64,000 bases of DNA from Phialocephala subalpina (Eukaryota; Ascomycota; Leotiomycetes; Helotiales; Mollisiaceae): NCBI GenBank assembly GCA_900073065.1, contig FJOG01000019.1, positions 641,076-705,075 of the forward strand, given 5' to 3'. Position numbers and translations under genes: made by a program. The notes below the pieces were generated by a model that saw nothing but the letters and a program-made list of their open reading frames with translations, searched no databases and was not told the origin of the DNA. Of this stretch, positions 45,626 to 57,028 are shown in pieces. Within the stretch, counting starts at the first letter, position 1. Each line of letters begins with the position of its first letter.

Positions 45626-46387
45626 CTATCTAAACATCTCCCCAAAAGAATCAACCTTCTCCTCCGCAACCTTCTTCACCGCATCCTGAATCGGGACCTC
45701 CCCGCCCGAAATCTCAAACACACAGCCCACCGTCGCAGGATTCTCCACACAAGCAACCAACACATCCGCAACATCCTCACGACTAATTCTGGGCTCAATG
45801 CCCGCCAACCCGGCCCTGATTTTCCCCATCCTCTCCCCGTCCCCATACCACGTAGACCGAACAATCGTATACTCCAGCCCCCGCTTCCCATTCCCCTCTA
45901 CGAGATCCTTATCAGCCTCATACTTCGCCTTCATATAAACAGGCAACATCCCCCACAATTCATCGCTACCCTTCCAATCCACCTCATTATACCAGCTCGG
46001 GGCCGCTTTCTCACGATTCCGCGCATCCATGGTCGAGATGGTAATCAATCTCTTCGTCCCCCCCGCTTTGACCATGGCGTCGAAGACTCGGATCGCGGCG
46101 TCTCGATCGACGACGAGGCTGAGGTTCGGGTCTTCAAAGGCGCGAAGCCTCGCTCCTGCGGCGAAGATGACGATGTCTGGTGCGCTGGTGCGGATGATGG
46201 AGGCGAGCTCGGAGACGCTGGCTGATTCGATGGATTGGAGGATGGGAGTTGCGCCCAGCTCGCGGAGAGAGGGAATGTGCTCTTCACGCCGGATGACGGA
46301 CGAGACTTGATATCCCTTCTGGACTAGACTCTCTGTAATGAATTTGGCGATTTTGCCGGAGCCGCCGAAGATGAGAACTGAAGGCAT
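45626..46387 (-). CDS. NAD(P)-binding NmrA-like / atypical SDR protein
   Basis: Single exon, 253 aa. The start MPSVLIFGGSGKIAKFITES gives the G-G-x-G-x-I dinucleotide motif of atypical SDRs. Then SVIRREEHIPSL, VIFAAGA, VVDRDAAIRVFDAMVKAGGTKRLI and ISTMDAR (Ser position) follow, with VYMKAKYEADK carrying a Y-x-x-x-K pair, then YTIVRSTWYGDGE and SREDVADVLVACVEN. This is the arrangement of YwnB/NmrA-type NAD(P)-binding proteins. They act as reductases or redox sensors; the substrate is not readable. Confidence 0.88.
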   Translation of the reverse strand: MPSVLIFGGSGKIAKFITESLVQKGYQVSSVIRREEHIPSLRELGATPILQSIESASVSELASIIRTSAPDIVIFAAGARLRAFEDPNLSLVVDRDAAIRVFDAMVKAGGTKRLITISTMDARNREKAAPSWYNEVDWKGSDELWGMLPVYMKAKYEADKDLVEGNGKRGLEYTIVRSTWYGDGERMGKIRAGLAGIEPRISREDVADVLVACVENPATVGCVFEISGGEVPIQDAVKKVAEEKVDSFGEMFR

Positions 46388-46554
46388 TTTCTAGAGGGGA
46401 AAAAAGATGTGAGGGGTTTAATGGAGATGAGATGCGATGAGAGATGCACAATGAGAATGGAGATGTATGACTTGGAGATTTCAGCATCCGATATGCCCTC
46501 TAGATTCATTTATTTATATATTTCTCTTTTTAATTCCATGTCTGGAAGATCACG

Positions 46555-46576
46555 TTTTACGCGCGTTTTACGCGCG
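46555..46576. promoter_or_regulatory. tandem 11-mer TTTTACGCGCG x2
   Basis: Two perfect copies about 170 bp upstream of the NmrA-like start. The ACGCG core resembles an MCB-type element; function inferred only from position. Confidence 0.35.
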
Positions 46577-47335
46577 CTATCACTCCGAGTCACGCCGATG
46601 GAATCGCGTTACGGACGTAAACATGGGTCACTTAACCCCGGATCCCAGAATCTCATCTATAACATGTCCAACATTTCCAAAACGACACCCGAGATTCTAC
46701 TAGGAAGGCTCGGGTTCATTTCCAAAAATAAATCTGGTTTGGTGCCTTGAGGCTAAATTGTTAGTTTCCACCTATAGAATCAATAAGCTTGCTGGCCACG
46801 GTTTGGACTCATCTCCCTACGAATAAGGGAAAGTCAGGAAAGTGACATCGTACTGCATGCCCTTTTGGGCCAACGGTCGCTTTTATTCACTTGCTAAAGG
46901 AGTATGGTCGATGAGAAGATGGAATCCACCGTGGACTGCCGGTGTTAGCTATGTCCTATCCCCGAAGTTAGGCCAGAGATAGCTGCTTGTCCTGAGAGCT
47001 AGTAGTGTCGTATAGTTGAAAGAAGGATAACACTATTGCAAAGATTAATTTGAAAGTAGGGTCTGGAGAGCAAATCGGGTGGGATGATAGTACAGGATGT
47101 AATGCATTATCCTCTTTCTTCACGTGGAAGCTAACGTCTGCCTCACTTATCTTTCCCACCCGCGCAAGAATTCTACACGACCGGGCAGAAGAGGCAAATC
47201 GCCGAGAACGGGGCTTGAAGACGAGAGGCCTCCTGCCACAGTTTTTTTTTTTGGCGATTTGTAACAAAACAGCAGTCTCGATTGATATGGTCTCACGTGA
47301 TGCATCACAATGCCTGACTCTTTAGAACCGGCGTT

Positions 47336-47871
47336 GGTTACAAGTTTGGCTACAACCATAGGCCTGTGGCTGCAGTCGGAATAGAGGATGATCCGGGCGC
47401 CGTGAGTGGCTAATTTTGAGGTGGTCCCACTCGGGTTTTGAGGATATACTTCGCAGCTTATAGTCTCACACAGTGCAATTAAAATGTTTCCATCAAATTG
47501 TGTACTTCATGAGAAAGAAAATGCATTGAATTGAGTGATATAATCATAGAACGAAAAGCTATTATAGTTTGTATATACTCGTGATTCTTCGTGTTTCCGC
47601 TACAGAATGCGAGGCACTTTCAATCCGAGGCATAATCGCTCGATTGCACTTATTTACCGAGCGATTACTTGCTCTGTGGGATCGCAAATTCACCACGCGG
47701 AGGAGTATATCCTCAATCTCCGGCCGCGGTATCCTAGCGTTCGGGTCCCGGAGCAGCAAGGCCGCCAATCAGGGCTACTAGAGATCTCATTACTCAACTG
47801 ATTAACCAGACAAGTCTTTGGTTACAACCACAGGCCTGTGGTTGTAGCCAGAAGCACCTGTGCCTGTAACC
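47336..47871. mobile_element. 536 bp inverted-repeat element
   Basis: The ends are inverted copies. Left: GGTTACAAG, then TTTGGCTACAACCATAGGCC, then TGTGG. Right, read in reverse complement: GGTTACAGGCACAGGTGCTT, then CTGGCTACAACCACAGGCC, then TGTGG. Each end contains a near-palindrome; at the right, 47824-47845 is a perfect 22-nt palindrome centred on AGG^CCT. No ORF of note inside and no clear target duplication. Consistent with a non-autonomous DNA transposon. Confidence 0.55.
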
Positions 47872-49262
47872 GCCGCCGATCTTAATTCAGAGGAGGCTAA
47901 ATCAAATCAAACAGTAATCAAGACAGATGATACAACCATGGAAATTGTTAACGACTAGCTGAAGTCTGAATGATGCGATGTAAATTTCCACTTAATTGTG
48001 CTGCGCGACACACTCGAGAACAATAAAGCGTCAACCATGATTCAAAGTTGCTCAAAAAAACATAAAAAGCAAACATGAACAAGGCCGCGAGAAGAATAGA
48101 TTTGTACCGAGAGGAGCAGCAGCACTACCATTTGTGATGCGCATTACAACGAGGTTGATGAGACGGGAGATGTTCCGGTGAATGAAGTCGTGATATTCAC
48201 TTAATAAGGTTACGGGAAGCCCCAACCTCCAAAATCTCAACGCGTCACAAGCCTCACCTTCCCCGCCCTCAAATCCATCACGACCACAAAGACGACCTTC
48301 CGTATCTCAAGATCCGCGACAAAGTTCGAGACCGAGATCTGGGATGGTACGCTTTGCACCAGATCCCAAGTTCTCTGTGTTCGCCCTGTCACTCGGAAGC
48401 TCATTCAACTGGAAGCGGATCGTGTTTTCTGCTTCGTCCCCAAGTGGGTATTCTCTTGGCCGCGGCGTGCGTGCCCTTTGCATCGAGACTCTAACAGTTC
48501 TTATAAGTTGTTGAGCCCATGTGTTTCCTTGAGACTACACGTACAAGAAAGCCGAGTTGTGTTGCTCATGGCCGTAAAACCGATCGCCCCCGAACTGCGC
48601 ATCATGGCCATTTGAGCTGTTGATATTGCGTATTTGTCGAATTTTTGTACGAGTGAGCGATATGGCAGATGGTTATGCAATGGAATTGGGTTAGACGCTT
48701 TTCATATAGCTCAAACCTGCCATGTCAAACTTCAGCAGAGCAGGATGAGGTTGGAATTGAGGGCTAAGATTTGTGGAGAGAGTTGGAATGACCCCTTTTC
48801 TAACCGAGCGCGTTTTGAAACAATCCATCTCATCTTTTTCGCGGGCCAAGCTTCCCATCCCAGACGAATCCGCCGAAAACACTTTATATGATATGCCAAG
48901 ACCACGAAACAGGAACACCATTTTCCCTGCGGCAAATCGTCAAGCCGTTTCAACTTGTTTCTGACATCGAATTCAGTGTTGAAACAGATCGCAAGACCTT
49001 TCAGCGGCGGGAAATCCAGAATACCATCAGTGCGATCTGGGCCATAATTTCGAGGTCGTTATGTTCGAAACTTCATGATGAGGAAGTGGGGTGCTTAGAA
49101 TGCATATATCCTCATTGTCTTTCCTTCTCATTTTCGCTCACTCATCGCAGCCAGTCTCGCAGTAGATTCCCTTCTTGAAAATTACATTCATTTCAGTTGG
49201 TCTGGAACCATCACATTCTTTACCCATTCTCAAACGTTCCAATCAACATTCACTCTTTCGAG

Positions 49263-50304
49263 ATGCCTTCCATGACCGGCTCCACCCTTTTGGCTCTCGC
49301 ATCTGCTGCTACAGTCTCAGCTCACGGCTTCGTCCAAGGTGTCGAGATTGACGGGGCCTAGTGAGTTTGGATTCAATGGATGAGGTTGAATGTAAAGCTG
49401 ACAAGTAAAGCGAAACCGGATGGCTCGTCTCCTATGCCTATAATCCAACCCCTCCTGCCTCAATCGGATGGACCGAAGCTGCATTGGATCTCGGCTACGT
49501 CTCCCCATCGCTGTTGGACACTCCTGATATCATCTGCCATTTGAACGCCACAAATGCAGCCCTTTCCGCCACCGTCGCTGCCGGTGAAACCATGGAAGTA
49601 TTCTGGAGTTCCTGGCCCGACTCTCACAAGGGACCTGTCATCGACTACCTTGCTTCCTGCAACGGCAACTGCAGCACTGTTGACAAAACAACTCTTGAGT
49701 ATGCCCATTGCCATCATTTGTGCCGATCTGTGCTAACATCTCTAGGTTCTTCAAGATCGACGAAAAGGGACTAAACAACGGTTCCTGGGCCTCTGATGAA
49801 TTAATCGCCAACAACGCCTCCTGGGCTGTAACCATCCCCTCCTCAATCGCACCAGGAAACTACGTCCTCCGCCACGAAATCATCGCCCTCCACGGCGCGG
49901 GAAGCGTTGATGGAGCACAACTCTACCCCTTCTGCATCAACCTCGAAGTTACGGGCAGCGGGACCGATGTCCCAGCCGGTACTCTCGGAACTGCCCTTTA
50001 CAACGAGACTGATCCTGGTATCTTGGTTAATATTTATGTTGATGATCTTGATTATGTTATTCCGGGTCCGGCATTGTACACTGGTGGTTCGGGATCGGGA
50101 TCTGCGGTGCCTGTTGCTACTTCCTTTGCGGTTGGTGTTGTTACTTCTTCGGCTGCTGTGACTACGCCTGCGGTTTCGAGCGCTGCTGCGGTTGTCTCTT
50201 CTGCGCCGACTACGTTTGCTACCTTCGTTAGCTCTACTGCCACCTCGAGCACAGTTGCAGTTGAGACCACCGCTCCTGCCGCTGAGACTGATGATGAGTG
50301 CTAG
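49263..50304 (+). CDS. AA9 lytic polysaccharide monooxygenase
   Basis: Secreted copper enzyme that cuts cellulose or other beta-glucans oxidatively. Exons 49263-49360, 49411-49698 and 49746-50304 total 945 nt, giving 314 aa. After the signal peptide ([20 protein letters not shown]) the mature protein starts HGFVQ, supplying the N-terminal His of the copper brace (residue 21). The second His is in [16 protein letters not shown], and the axial Tyr is in [12 protein letters not shown] near the [13 protein letters not shown] strand. The Cys pairs fit AA9. A Ser/Thr/Ala/Val-rich tail of about 75 residues follows the catalytic domain and ends in Cys; no CBM1. Confidence 0.94.
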
Positions 50305-50573
50305 ATGTGTGATGTCAAGGAATTCATGTACAAAATTACCGTTGGAACTTGAAGGGATATGAGAGCGTTTATTTCAATGTACATACACTTTTGAGTCAGG
50401 AATGTAGAGGGAATATCAAGTACCCACCTGAGTTCTATTTTGCTATGCTATCCATGAATAGGTGAAGTATCTATCCCTATATATTTGCGTTAAGTCGAGT
50501 ATCATTCCGGGTAGATCATGCTAGCATCATACACTGCCTTGCCCTTTACCGAATATCGAACCCGATAGAAAGA

Positions 50574-51403
50574 TCATTCGTGGCCGATTTCTGGTTCAGG
50601 AACCTCTGAGGTAGCTTTTGAGTCGATGAGAGCTCGTATGCTTTTGAAAGCTTTCATCATCGGTTCCTCGATCTGAGCTGTCCCAGGAACCCCGAACTCG
50701 CACGCTTGGTTTGGAATCAGAAAGAAACATCTAGGCATAACAGATGCAAGTCTCAGGATGACCACTGCCTCAACCTCGTCGGGTTCGACGATGAGCGGCT
50801 TTCCGTCATCGGTAGCTTCGCATCCAATCACAAGGCCGTATTCGTTGTAGGTGCCGTTTTTCCACTGCATTTTGTCTCCGTACATACTACATCTCGAAGC
50901 ATATTGAAGAGAGGTTGAGATTTCAAGTTCCATAAAGACCCCCAGATTACTGTCATTATCTGAATTTCTGAAACGTCTGTTGCGCGGTCATTATCCGATC
51001 CAAAGAATCCGTCCCGAATAATGGATGATAGATTGCTGAGCCAAGTCCCGTGGAACACCACCATCGATTTTCGGAATCTTCGGTGAAGTGCTGTTGCCAC
51101 AAAGCTTGCCGCTTGGGGTCAGGTCGAGTGAGTATAAACTGGTGTATGGACTCGTGAACATGGGATCTTTAGCTCTTTCGTAGCGAATTTGATACCGTCT
51201 TCCATCGTGCCGCAGATACCACTCAAAATCGCATGCGCCGGATCTGATCTCGTCTGCAACAGGTGTGTCAATTGTCCTTGACTTCTGAAGCTTGGCACTC
51301 TGTCAGATGTCTTCAATACTTTTTGTAGAGTCTCAGACTGATCGTTTTGAAGAGATCTATAGGATATAATGCTGTAGAAGAATAAGGAGAGTATCAGATT
51401 CAT
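50574..51403 (-). pseudogene. decayed tandem copy of the PARP-like gene
   Basis: It aligns by eye with the intact gene to its right, in the same orientation. EDGIKFATKELKIP matches GAEFVAATGDLKIP. ESIHQFILTRPDPK (other frame) matches DSIKQFVIAKPRSD. VVFHGTWLSNLSSIIRDGFF matches LLFHGTGYPHLQSILRNGFY. GVFMELEISTSLQYASR matches GVFVAEQPTMSSGYATV. LVIGCEATDDGKP and SVMPRCFFLIP match LLIGCEVTGEGRL and SVIPRYIFLLD. Frame breaks fall near 51165 (about -2), near 51070 (-1; together these restore the first frame but leave a TGA at 51119), and near 50960. The N-terminal basic region is absent. The last segment reads openly to a TGA at 50574. Confidence 0.75.
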
Positions 51404-51513
51404 AGCGTTGAAGTTGGGTACGCGACGCTCGTTTCCTGGGGCGACGGCAAGCGAACTTTCATTGTGTCTATGGACCTACCTAAGTTCCTTCCTCGATTTT
51501 TGAAATCGTTCAC

Positions 51514-53027
51514 TCACTCAGCCTGAAGCGATCCAGTTCGGATTCTCTCGAAAGCCGCCATCATCACAGGCTCTACTACTGCTTTTGTCGGGACCGAGGT
51601 TGTCGATGCATCAAGAAGGAAGATGTATCTTGGAATGACTGAACTCAGTTTGGTGATAACGTGGAACGCATATGGTCCAGTGTTGTAAGGCGCTGGCTGC
51701 AATCTACCCTCACCTGTCACCTCGCATCCGATGAGAAGTCGACAATCGAGGTAGGGATCGTGCTTCCATCTGGTTCCTGGCGGGGGTGAAAGATGCCTAG
51801 TATGTTCGTTGTAGGCTTTCCGATCCGTTTTGTCGGCAACGGTTGCATAGCCGGAGGACATGGTGGGTTGCTCGGCCACAAAGACTCCCACCCCTCGGGA
51901 TATGTCGAAGGATGGATAGAAACCGTTGCGTAAGATAGATTGAAGATGCGGGTATCCAGTGCCATGAAACAGCAATAGGGACTGCTTCTCATCGTCGGTG
52001 AAATGTTTGTTCCAAGGCTCTTGAAGGTCGGAACGTGGTTTGGCGATGACGAACTGCTTGATCGAGTCCTGGAAACCAGGAATCTTCAGATCTCCGGTGG
52101 CAGCTACGAACTCGGCACCATACTTCGATGCGATCCAAACGAGCAACTTCTCGGCTCTGGTCTCTGCCGTGTTGAGCAGGTCTGTCAAATATGTCTGCTC
52201 GGAATCTTGAAAGTGCTGAACAGTGTCAAGAAGTTCTAGGAGTTCCTTCTTATTCGTGCACGGGAATCCTGGCAGTGCATCTCTGATCGAAATCTTTGGG
52301 CTCGCAAAGTCGGCATAGATGGTGCTGATGAGAAGATTCATGACGGCTGGAGTTGGATGTGCAAAGGGGGTATTGGTATCATCGACCGTCTCATCTTCGG
52401 CAGCTGTTTCCGGTTCTGTTGCTGTATTCTGGTCGTCATCCTTTGCCTTGGCTTTCTTCGCCTTCGCGGCCGACAATTCATGTTCGGATTCCACCTCCGC
52501 CGCCTTTCTTTTTCCCTTCACCTCCACAGCCACCTTCGATTTCGCTTGTACTGCCGTAGAGGCCTTCGCATTCTTCTTCTTCGGCTCGGCCTCGGCGACC
52601 CTACCACACTATTAGCTTCCCTACCCTTCCCTCATGTAAGCAAAACTTACTCATCCTGAATCAAAACCTCAATACAACGCCACTTATTCGCTCCCTTGAC
52701 GAGCCCTCGCTCCTCGATCTCCTCATGCAACTCGCTCACCAGCACTTTACACCATCCTGTGACTTTTTCCAATAATCCTTCATCAACCTTCTGCTTAGGG
52801 CCAAGGATGTCCATGACAGACAAAAGTGCCATAGCTTGGAGTTCTGGCTTCAAAGCCTTGGCATCGTATGTGATCTTGGATTTCGTCAGTCTGGACTGGA
52901 GATTGGCGACTTTGAGTTTAGGGAAGGACTTGAGATCGAAGTCTTCGGGGAAGGAGGGAGGGTCGTCGGACTCGAAGTGGACTTTCTTGGTTTTGCCCAC
53001 GGCTTTGGAGGAGCTTGCTGGCGCCAT
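51514..53027 (-). CDS. PARP-like ADP-ribosyltransferase, probably nuclear
   Basis: Exons 53027-52651 and 52600-51514 (intron GTAAGT...TAG, 50 bp) total 1464 nt, giving 487 aa. Residues 1-125 form a helical module (WCKVLVSELHEEIEERGLVK). Residues 125-175 hold basic clusters (AEPKKKNAKAS, VKGKRKAAE, AKKAKAK) fit for nuclear import. A helical domain follows, then the catalytic fold: LLFHGTGYPHLQSILRNGF (His about 338), SRGVGVFVAEQPTMSSGYA (the usual G-x-Y replaced by G-V-F), CRLLIGCEVTGEG, and SVIPRYIFLL at the third catalytic position. Without a Glu in the last position it resembles mono-ADP-ribosylating PARPs (PARP6/8/16 type) more than polymerising PARP1. No BRCT, WGR or zinc finger seen. Confidence 0.8.
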
Positions 53028-53369
53028 GGTTGAGGATGTATGTTGGAGTGTTATGACGATGATGATGCTTGTGTTAGTGTTGTGTGGAATGATGAGAGAA
53101 AGAATGTGTTGATGATGAATGATGGTTTGGTAAGAGGGGCAGAGGGAGAGTCTGGAAATGAAATAGGGGATGGGAGCCTAGATGCTGTTCTCGAGTCTTG
53201 ACGAGAAGAAGCGATTGTCTTCGAGGACAAAGATGTTGTCCTCGGGTGTGTTTAAGGAGGTCTCATGTCGAGGTGAGACATAAGCTCCAAGGTAGTCAAG
53301 TTCATCGAAGCTTGAGCGAGGATCAACTCGAAGGGACGTCCTCACGGAGAATGACATACAGCCGTGTCC
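53028..53369. other. intergenic
   Basis: PARP-like promoter on the left and 3' flank of the carboxylesterase on the right; nothing else seen. Confidence 0.5.
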
Positions 53370-55120
53370 TCACAAATACAGTCCCAGCTGCCACCAGTCA
53401 CACCTAGTAGCACACAAAGGTTAGCAAGAATATTGCAACTGCTCCTCTCCATCTTGGCCCTCACTCACCTCGAATCTTTCGCAGGATCCTCCCTAATATC
53501 CACAAAAGTTCCATTGAAATCCACCACACTAGCCTCACTTCCATACTTCGGCCACATCCCTAAACCTTCCTCCTCCACGAACGCATTCGGATCTCCCGTA
53601 CTCATAAAGCTCATAAAATACCTCTGCATCATTTCCGCCACGGTAGCATTGGCAACCGGATCATTGAATCCCCCATCATAAAACGTATACACAACATCAG
53701 CGCCATGATGTCCCGTCCCCACAGAGAACATGTAATTCCAGGTCTGGTTTCCCTTCGCCGTACTGATATAGCGAGAGTTGCATACAATCATCATCTCAGA
53801 GATCAGTAGGTCGAGGCGCTCGAAAGGAGTAGTGTAGGGCTGGCTGCCGTCGTAGATTGCTGGATAAAGGACTTGGGATACATAGTCGAGGACCGAGGGG
53901 GAGATGGTGGGGAAGAAGATCTTGAGGTAGGTTGAGAGGGCCGAGGAGTTAGTTGCGGCAGGGTCGGTGTAAACGTAGCCTTCGTTTGAGTTATGCGCTG
54001 AGATGATGTTGATTGTGGGGTCAAAGGAGCCGTGAAGGAGCAGGCGCCCGAGAATGTCTGGGATATAGTCGCCATCGATAGTTGGTTCTGGAGACTTCAG
54101 ATGAGTCTTTCTCAGATAAAGTAAGGAGGGGTCAACTCACGGAAGATGTAAAGACCAAAGGCGGCGGGTGCGATCACTTTCTTGTTCGCGACCATGAGCG
54201 CTTCGGATGACAGCTCCCTCGCCTCATCGAGGGTTGTCACCCCCGCAGCGTCGAGAAAACTTTTAGTCAACTCATCCTCGAGCTCTGGTGACTTGGTAGG
54301 ATTGTGAATGGAAGGACTTTGGATGATAGCTTGCTGGAAAGGCAATTTTCCTGGACCTTGCTTTCCACCATAAGCGGTGATATGATGCATGATGGCACCA
54401 GCCCCTGCTGACTCGCCCAGCACTGTCACGCGTTCGCAGTCACCACCGAAGAGATGGATGTACTTCTGGACCCATTCAAATGTCATGCGCTGATCTAAAA
54501 GTCCAGCGTTTGCTGTTCCGCTCTTTTGGAAAAGGGGTCCACTCATCCAGCCGAAAGCACCAAGCTGCTTCCTGTCAGCATCAATGTCCCTGAACGGTTG
54601 GGGACCATACCCTGTAATTTATCGCCACAAAGACAGCACCTTCAGCATGCTCTGAACTTCGATCGAGGATACCGATTGGACTCCCTCCTACTGCTTTGCT
54701 CCTCATGATATATCCCCCGCCGTGAATCCAGACCACAACCGGCGCGCCACCCTGCTTGAACGTGCTCTCAGAAACCGTGATGTCGAGAAACAAGCAATCC
54801 TCGCTTTCGGTCGGACCAGGAGGAGCAATCGCCAATGTTGCGTTCGACCACGCTGGAGTTCCTTGAGGGCAGATCTTGCCATATGAGCCATCTTGGATTC
54901 CTGCTGAGCGATTGTCGAGAGGTGGCTGCGGCGCCGAAAATCGCAAGGAGCCAATTGGGGGAGCTGCGTATCTTATGTTTGGAAATGTCAGGTACGATGC
55001 ATTCTCAGATGAGATTTTGGCTTGATGGAGAGCGTAACCGAGATCTACAACGGGAGGATCTGATGAACAAGCAGATGTTACGGCCAGCACGAACGCAACC
55101 ATTAAATGAACGAATGACAT
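53370..55120 (-). CDS. secreted type-B carboxylesterase/lipase
   Basis: Exons 55120-54611, 54564-54141, 54087-53469 and 53403-53370 total 1587 nt, giving 528 aa. A signal peptide starts MSFVHLMVAFVLAVTSACSS. Type-B marks: YLTFPNIRYAAPPIGSLRF, EDCLFLDI, the oxyanion hole VVVWIHGGGYI, then INYRLGAFGW (across intron 1), the nucleophile GESAGAG (Ser about 222), the acid in NSNEGYVYTD, and His in VGTGHHGADVVY. The last 11 codons lie in their own exon and give the usual R-C-D-W-W ending. Several N-x-S/T sites are present. An extracellular esterase or lipase of broad specificity. Confidence 0.94.
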
Positions 55121-56038
55121 GTTAGGCAAGCACTTGCTGTGGCGTTGAATTGATATTTGAAGAGGAGATGGATCTCGACTTGGTCGCCAAAATGGAGGTA
55201 AAGAAATCAGATTTCGCAGCGACAGCGGCGCAGTATTTCAGCGGTGACAGATCTGGAATAAGACAAGATGATCGCAATTGTGTATCCGAAGCGTCCACTC
55301 AGAGAACGCGGGGGTTGACGATCAAATCATCTCACCCTATCGGATCTTCGATGACCGACACGCAGAAATTATTGGAGGCTCTTCGGGTCCGGGGAAATGT
55401 CCGGGTATGCAGGGGTATAAAGCTTGATAGTTAGTGTAGAGATACATTCAAATGAAATTGAAGAAAATGTGAATGCATACCCAAGTGGGATGTGGGAAAG
55501 ACCTACGGTACGTGCCTGGACACCGTAGTACATTAGCGTTCAACCGAGGCTTTGGAAATGCCATATCCAAGAGTGTAGTAGTCTTGACTAAAGCAAAGTA
55601 AATGCGATGGCATAAGATTTAGTTGCAGTACTCAAGATGATCTATGCGATTGGAACTTGTTGGATGTGCTGCCGGCCGACGAGTTGACTCTGGATTGCAT
55701 TTCGGAACCTCCGGATGGTGAGGGACTTCCTCAGTATTCAAAATCATGACAAACTCAGATGACACGGATGGTTGAGAATTGAGGAGCTGAAAGCTCCCTA
55801 CCTCAACACTGACCATATACGTCATGGCTCGTAAGATTGCGCGTGTTGCGAATTCTGACAACGCAGAATCTCGGACGAAAGAAGGGCGTCTGTTCGGGTA
55901 GAGGTGTCAGCTTTTCAAAATACAGACAAGTTTGGAAGCTATTGAGTGGCCTTACCTAGGCTTGGAGTGGAGACACTCTCTGTTTTGAAGGAAGCTATGA
56001 GTTGACAGGATTCTGAGAGTTTTCAGATTCGGTCCAAG

Positions 56039-56060
56039 CACGTGACGCGTCTATCACGTG
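56039..56060. promoter_or_regulatory. paired CACGTG E-boxes flanking ACGCGT
   Basis: CACGTG at 56039-56044 and at 56055-56060 with ACGCGT directly after the first. The arms CACGTGA and TCACGTG are inverted. A candidate bHLH site pair in the divergent esterase/oxidase interval. Confidence 0.4.
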
Positions 56061-56921
56061 CATCAAGGACTGGATATTTCTCCTTCTCACAATAGATGCA
56101 GCGAGACGAATTGTCGGCTTTCATGTTGCGTTACATCGCTTAATCAAGGCATTCTCGTTGATCAGATAAAAAGAGACGAAAGATAAAATCGAGATGGTGA
56201 TATTTTTGGGATGGCTTCGCCTCCACCATTGGCCAAGCCACGGCCACCCTCGCTTGCGGCACGGAAAAACTTCCTCCCTTGTACGGTTCCGTACCATCTC
56301 TTCGTCCACTCGCTTTCTTTCCTTCTCTTCTCCTCTCATCCTTCATCTCATCTTTTTAAGCTTTCTACTGCGCCTTGATGACTGCGGCCGCGGCGAGTAA
56401 ACATCTTAGAATCTAGATGCCCGATCATGGCACGGGAAGGATTATCTTATTCTCGGAACGAACCCCCAATGACCAGCATCGTGGTCGGATTGAGGCGCTA
56501 CTTCCTGGCAAAACGCCAATCAACGCGTTCGGCTGCTCGAGCAACACACGTAAGATTTTACGTGGTACATGTTCTATGGGAAACTACTAGGCTATCGACA
56601 AGCTCTGGCCGCTTAATTGCGAAATTTTAGTCCCTATTTAAGGTGCTGATCGAGTTGATCCTACTTGTAGCGTTGCATCTCTATCCCGAATCTGTGAAGG
56701 ATTAGGTTAGACGAAGCGCGCTCAAGCCCCAATGGGTTTCAATACAATGCCCCATTCGTGAGGTTTCTGCGTTTAATTTTTGACTGCTCACCCCCGGATT
56801 CCTGTTCGAGTTAACGTCGAAGCTCTCAAGCGACCGAGGCAGTTCAGCCTCACATCAAATTTCGTTCGTCTTACCATGGGGTCAAGGCTGGAAGCCACGA
56901 ACATGTCAATCCTTCTTTTCT

Positions 56922-56929
56922 TATAAGAA
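56922..56929 (+). promoter_or_regulatory. TATA-like box of the multicopper oxidase
   Basis: TATAAGAA, about 105 bp before the ATG at 57029. Confidence 0.45.
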
Positions 56930-57028
56930 TAAAAGAATTCCTCGCTGGAGGTAGGTCAAGCCGCTCAAATTTGCTCATTTCTTCTCGGTCTCTTATTTGT
57001 CAATTACGATTTTTTCCTCCTTGGCATT

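Larger units (their letters stand above)
46388..49262. other. gene-poor stretch
   Basis: 2.9 kb without a recognised gene. It holds the upstream region of the NmrA-like gene (tandem 11-mer, 46555-46576), an inverted-repeat element (47336-47871) and the AA9 promoter at the right end. A start-less plus frame at about 48220-48615 (over 120 codons, containing FPALKSITTTKTTFRIS) is unexplained. Confidence 0.5.
55121..57028. other. intergenic between carboxylesterase and multicopper oxidase
   Basis: Divergent 1.9 kb region. The right end is the multicopper oxidase promoter, and E-boxes lie at 56039-56060. Short frames at 55150-55434 and 55619-55861 have no recognisable product. Confidence 0.5.

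Noticed and set aside
48220..48615. Start-less plus frame of more than 120 codons
   Set aside because: No ATG, no acceptor in a sensible place and no family recognised.
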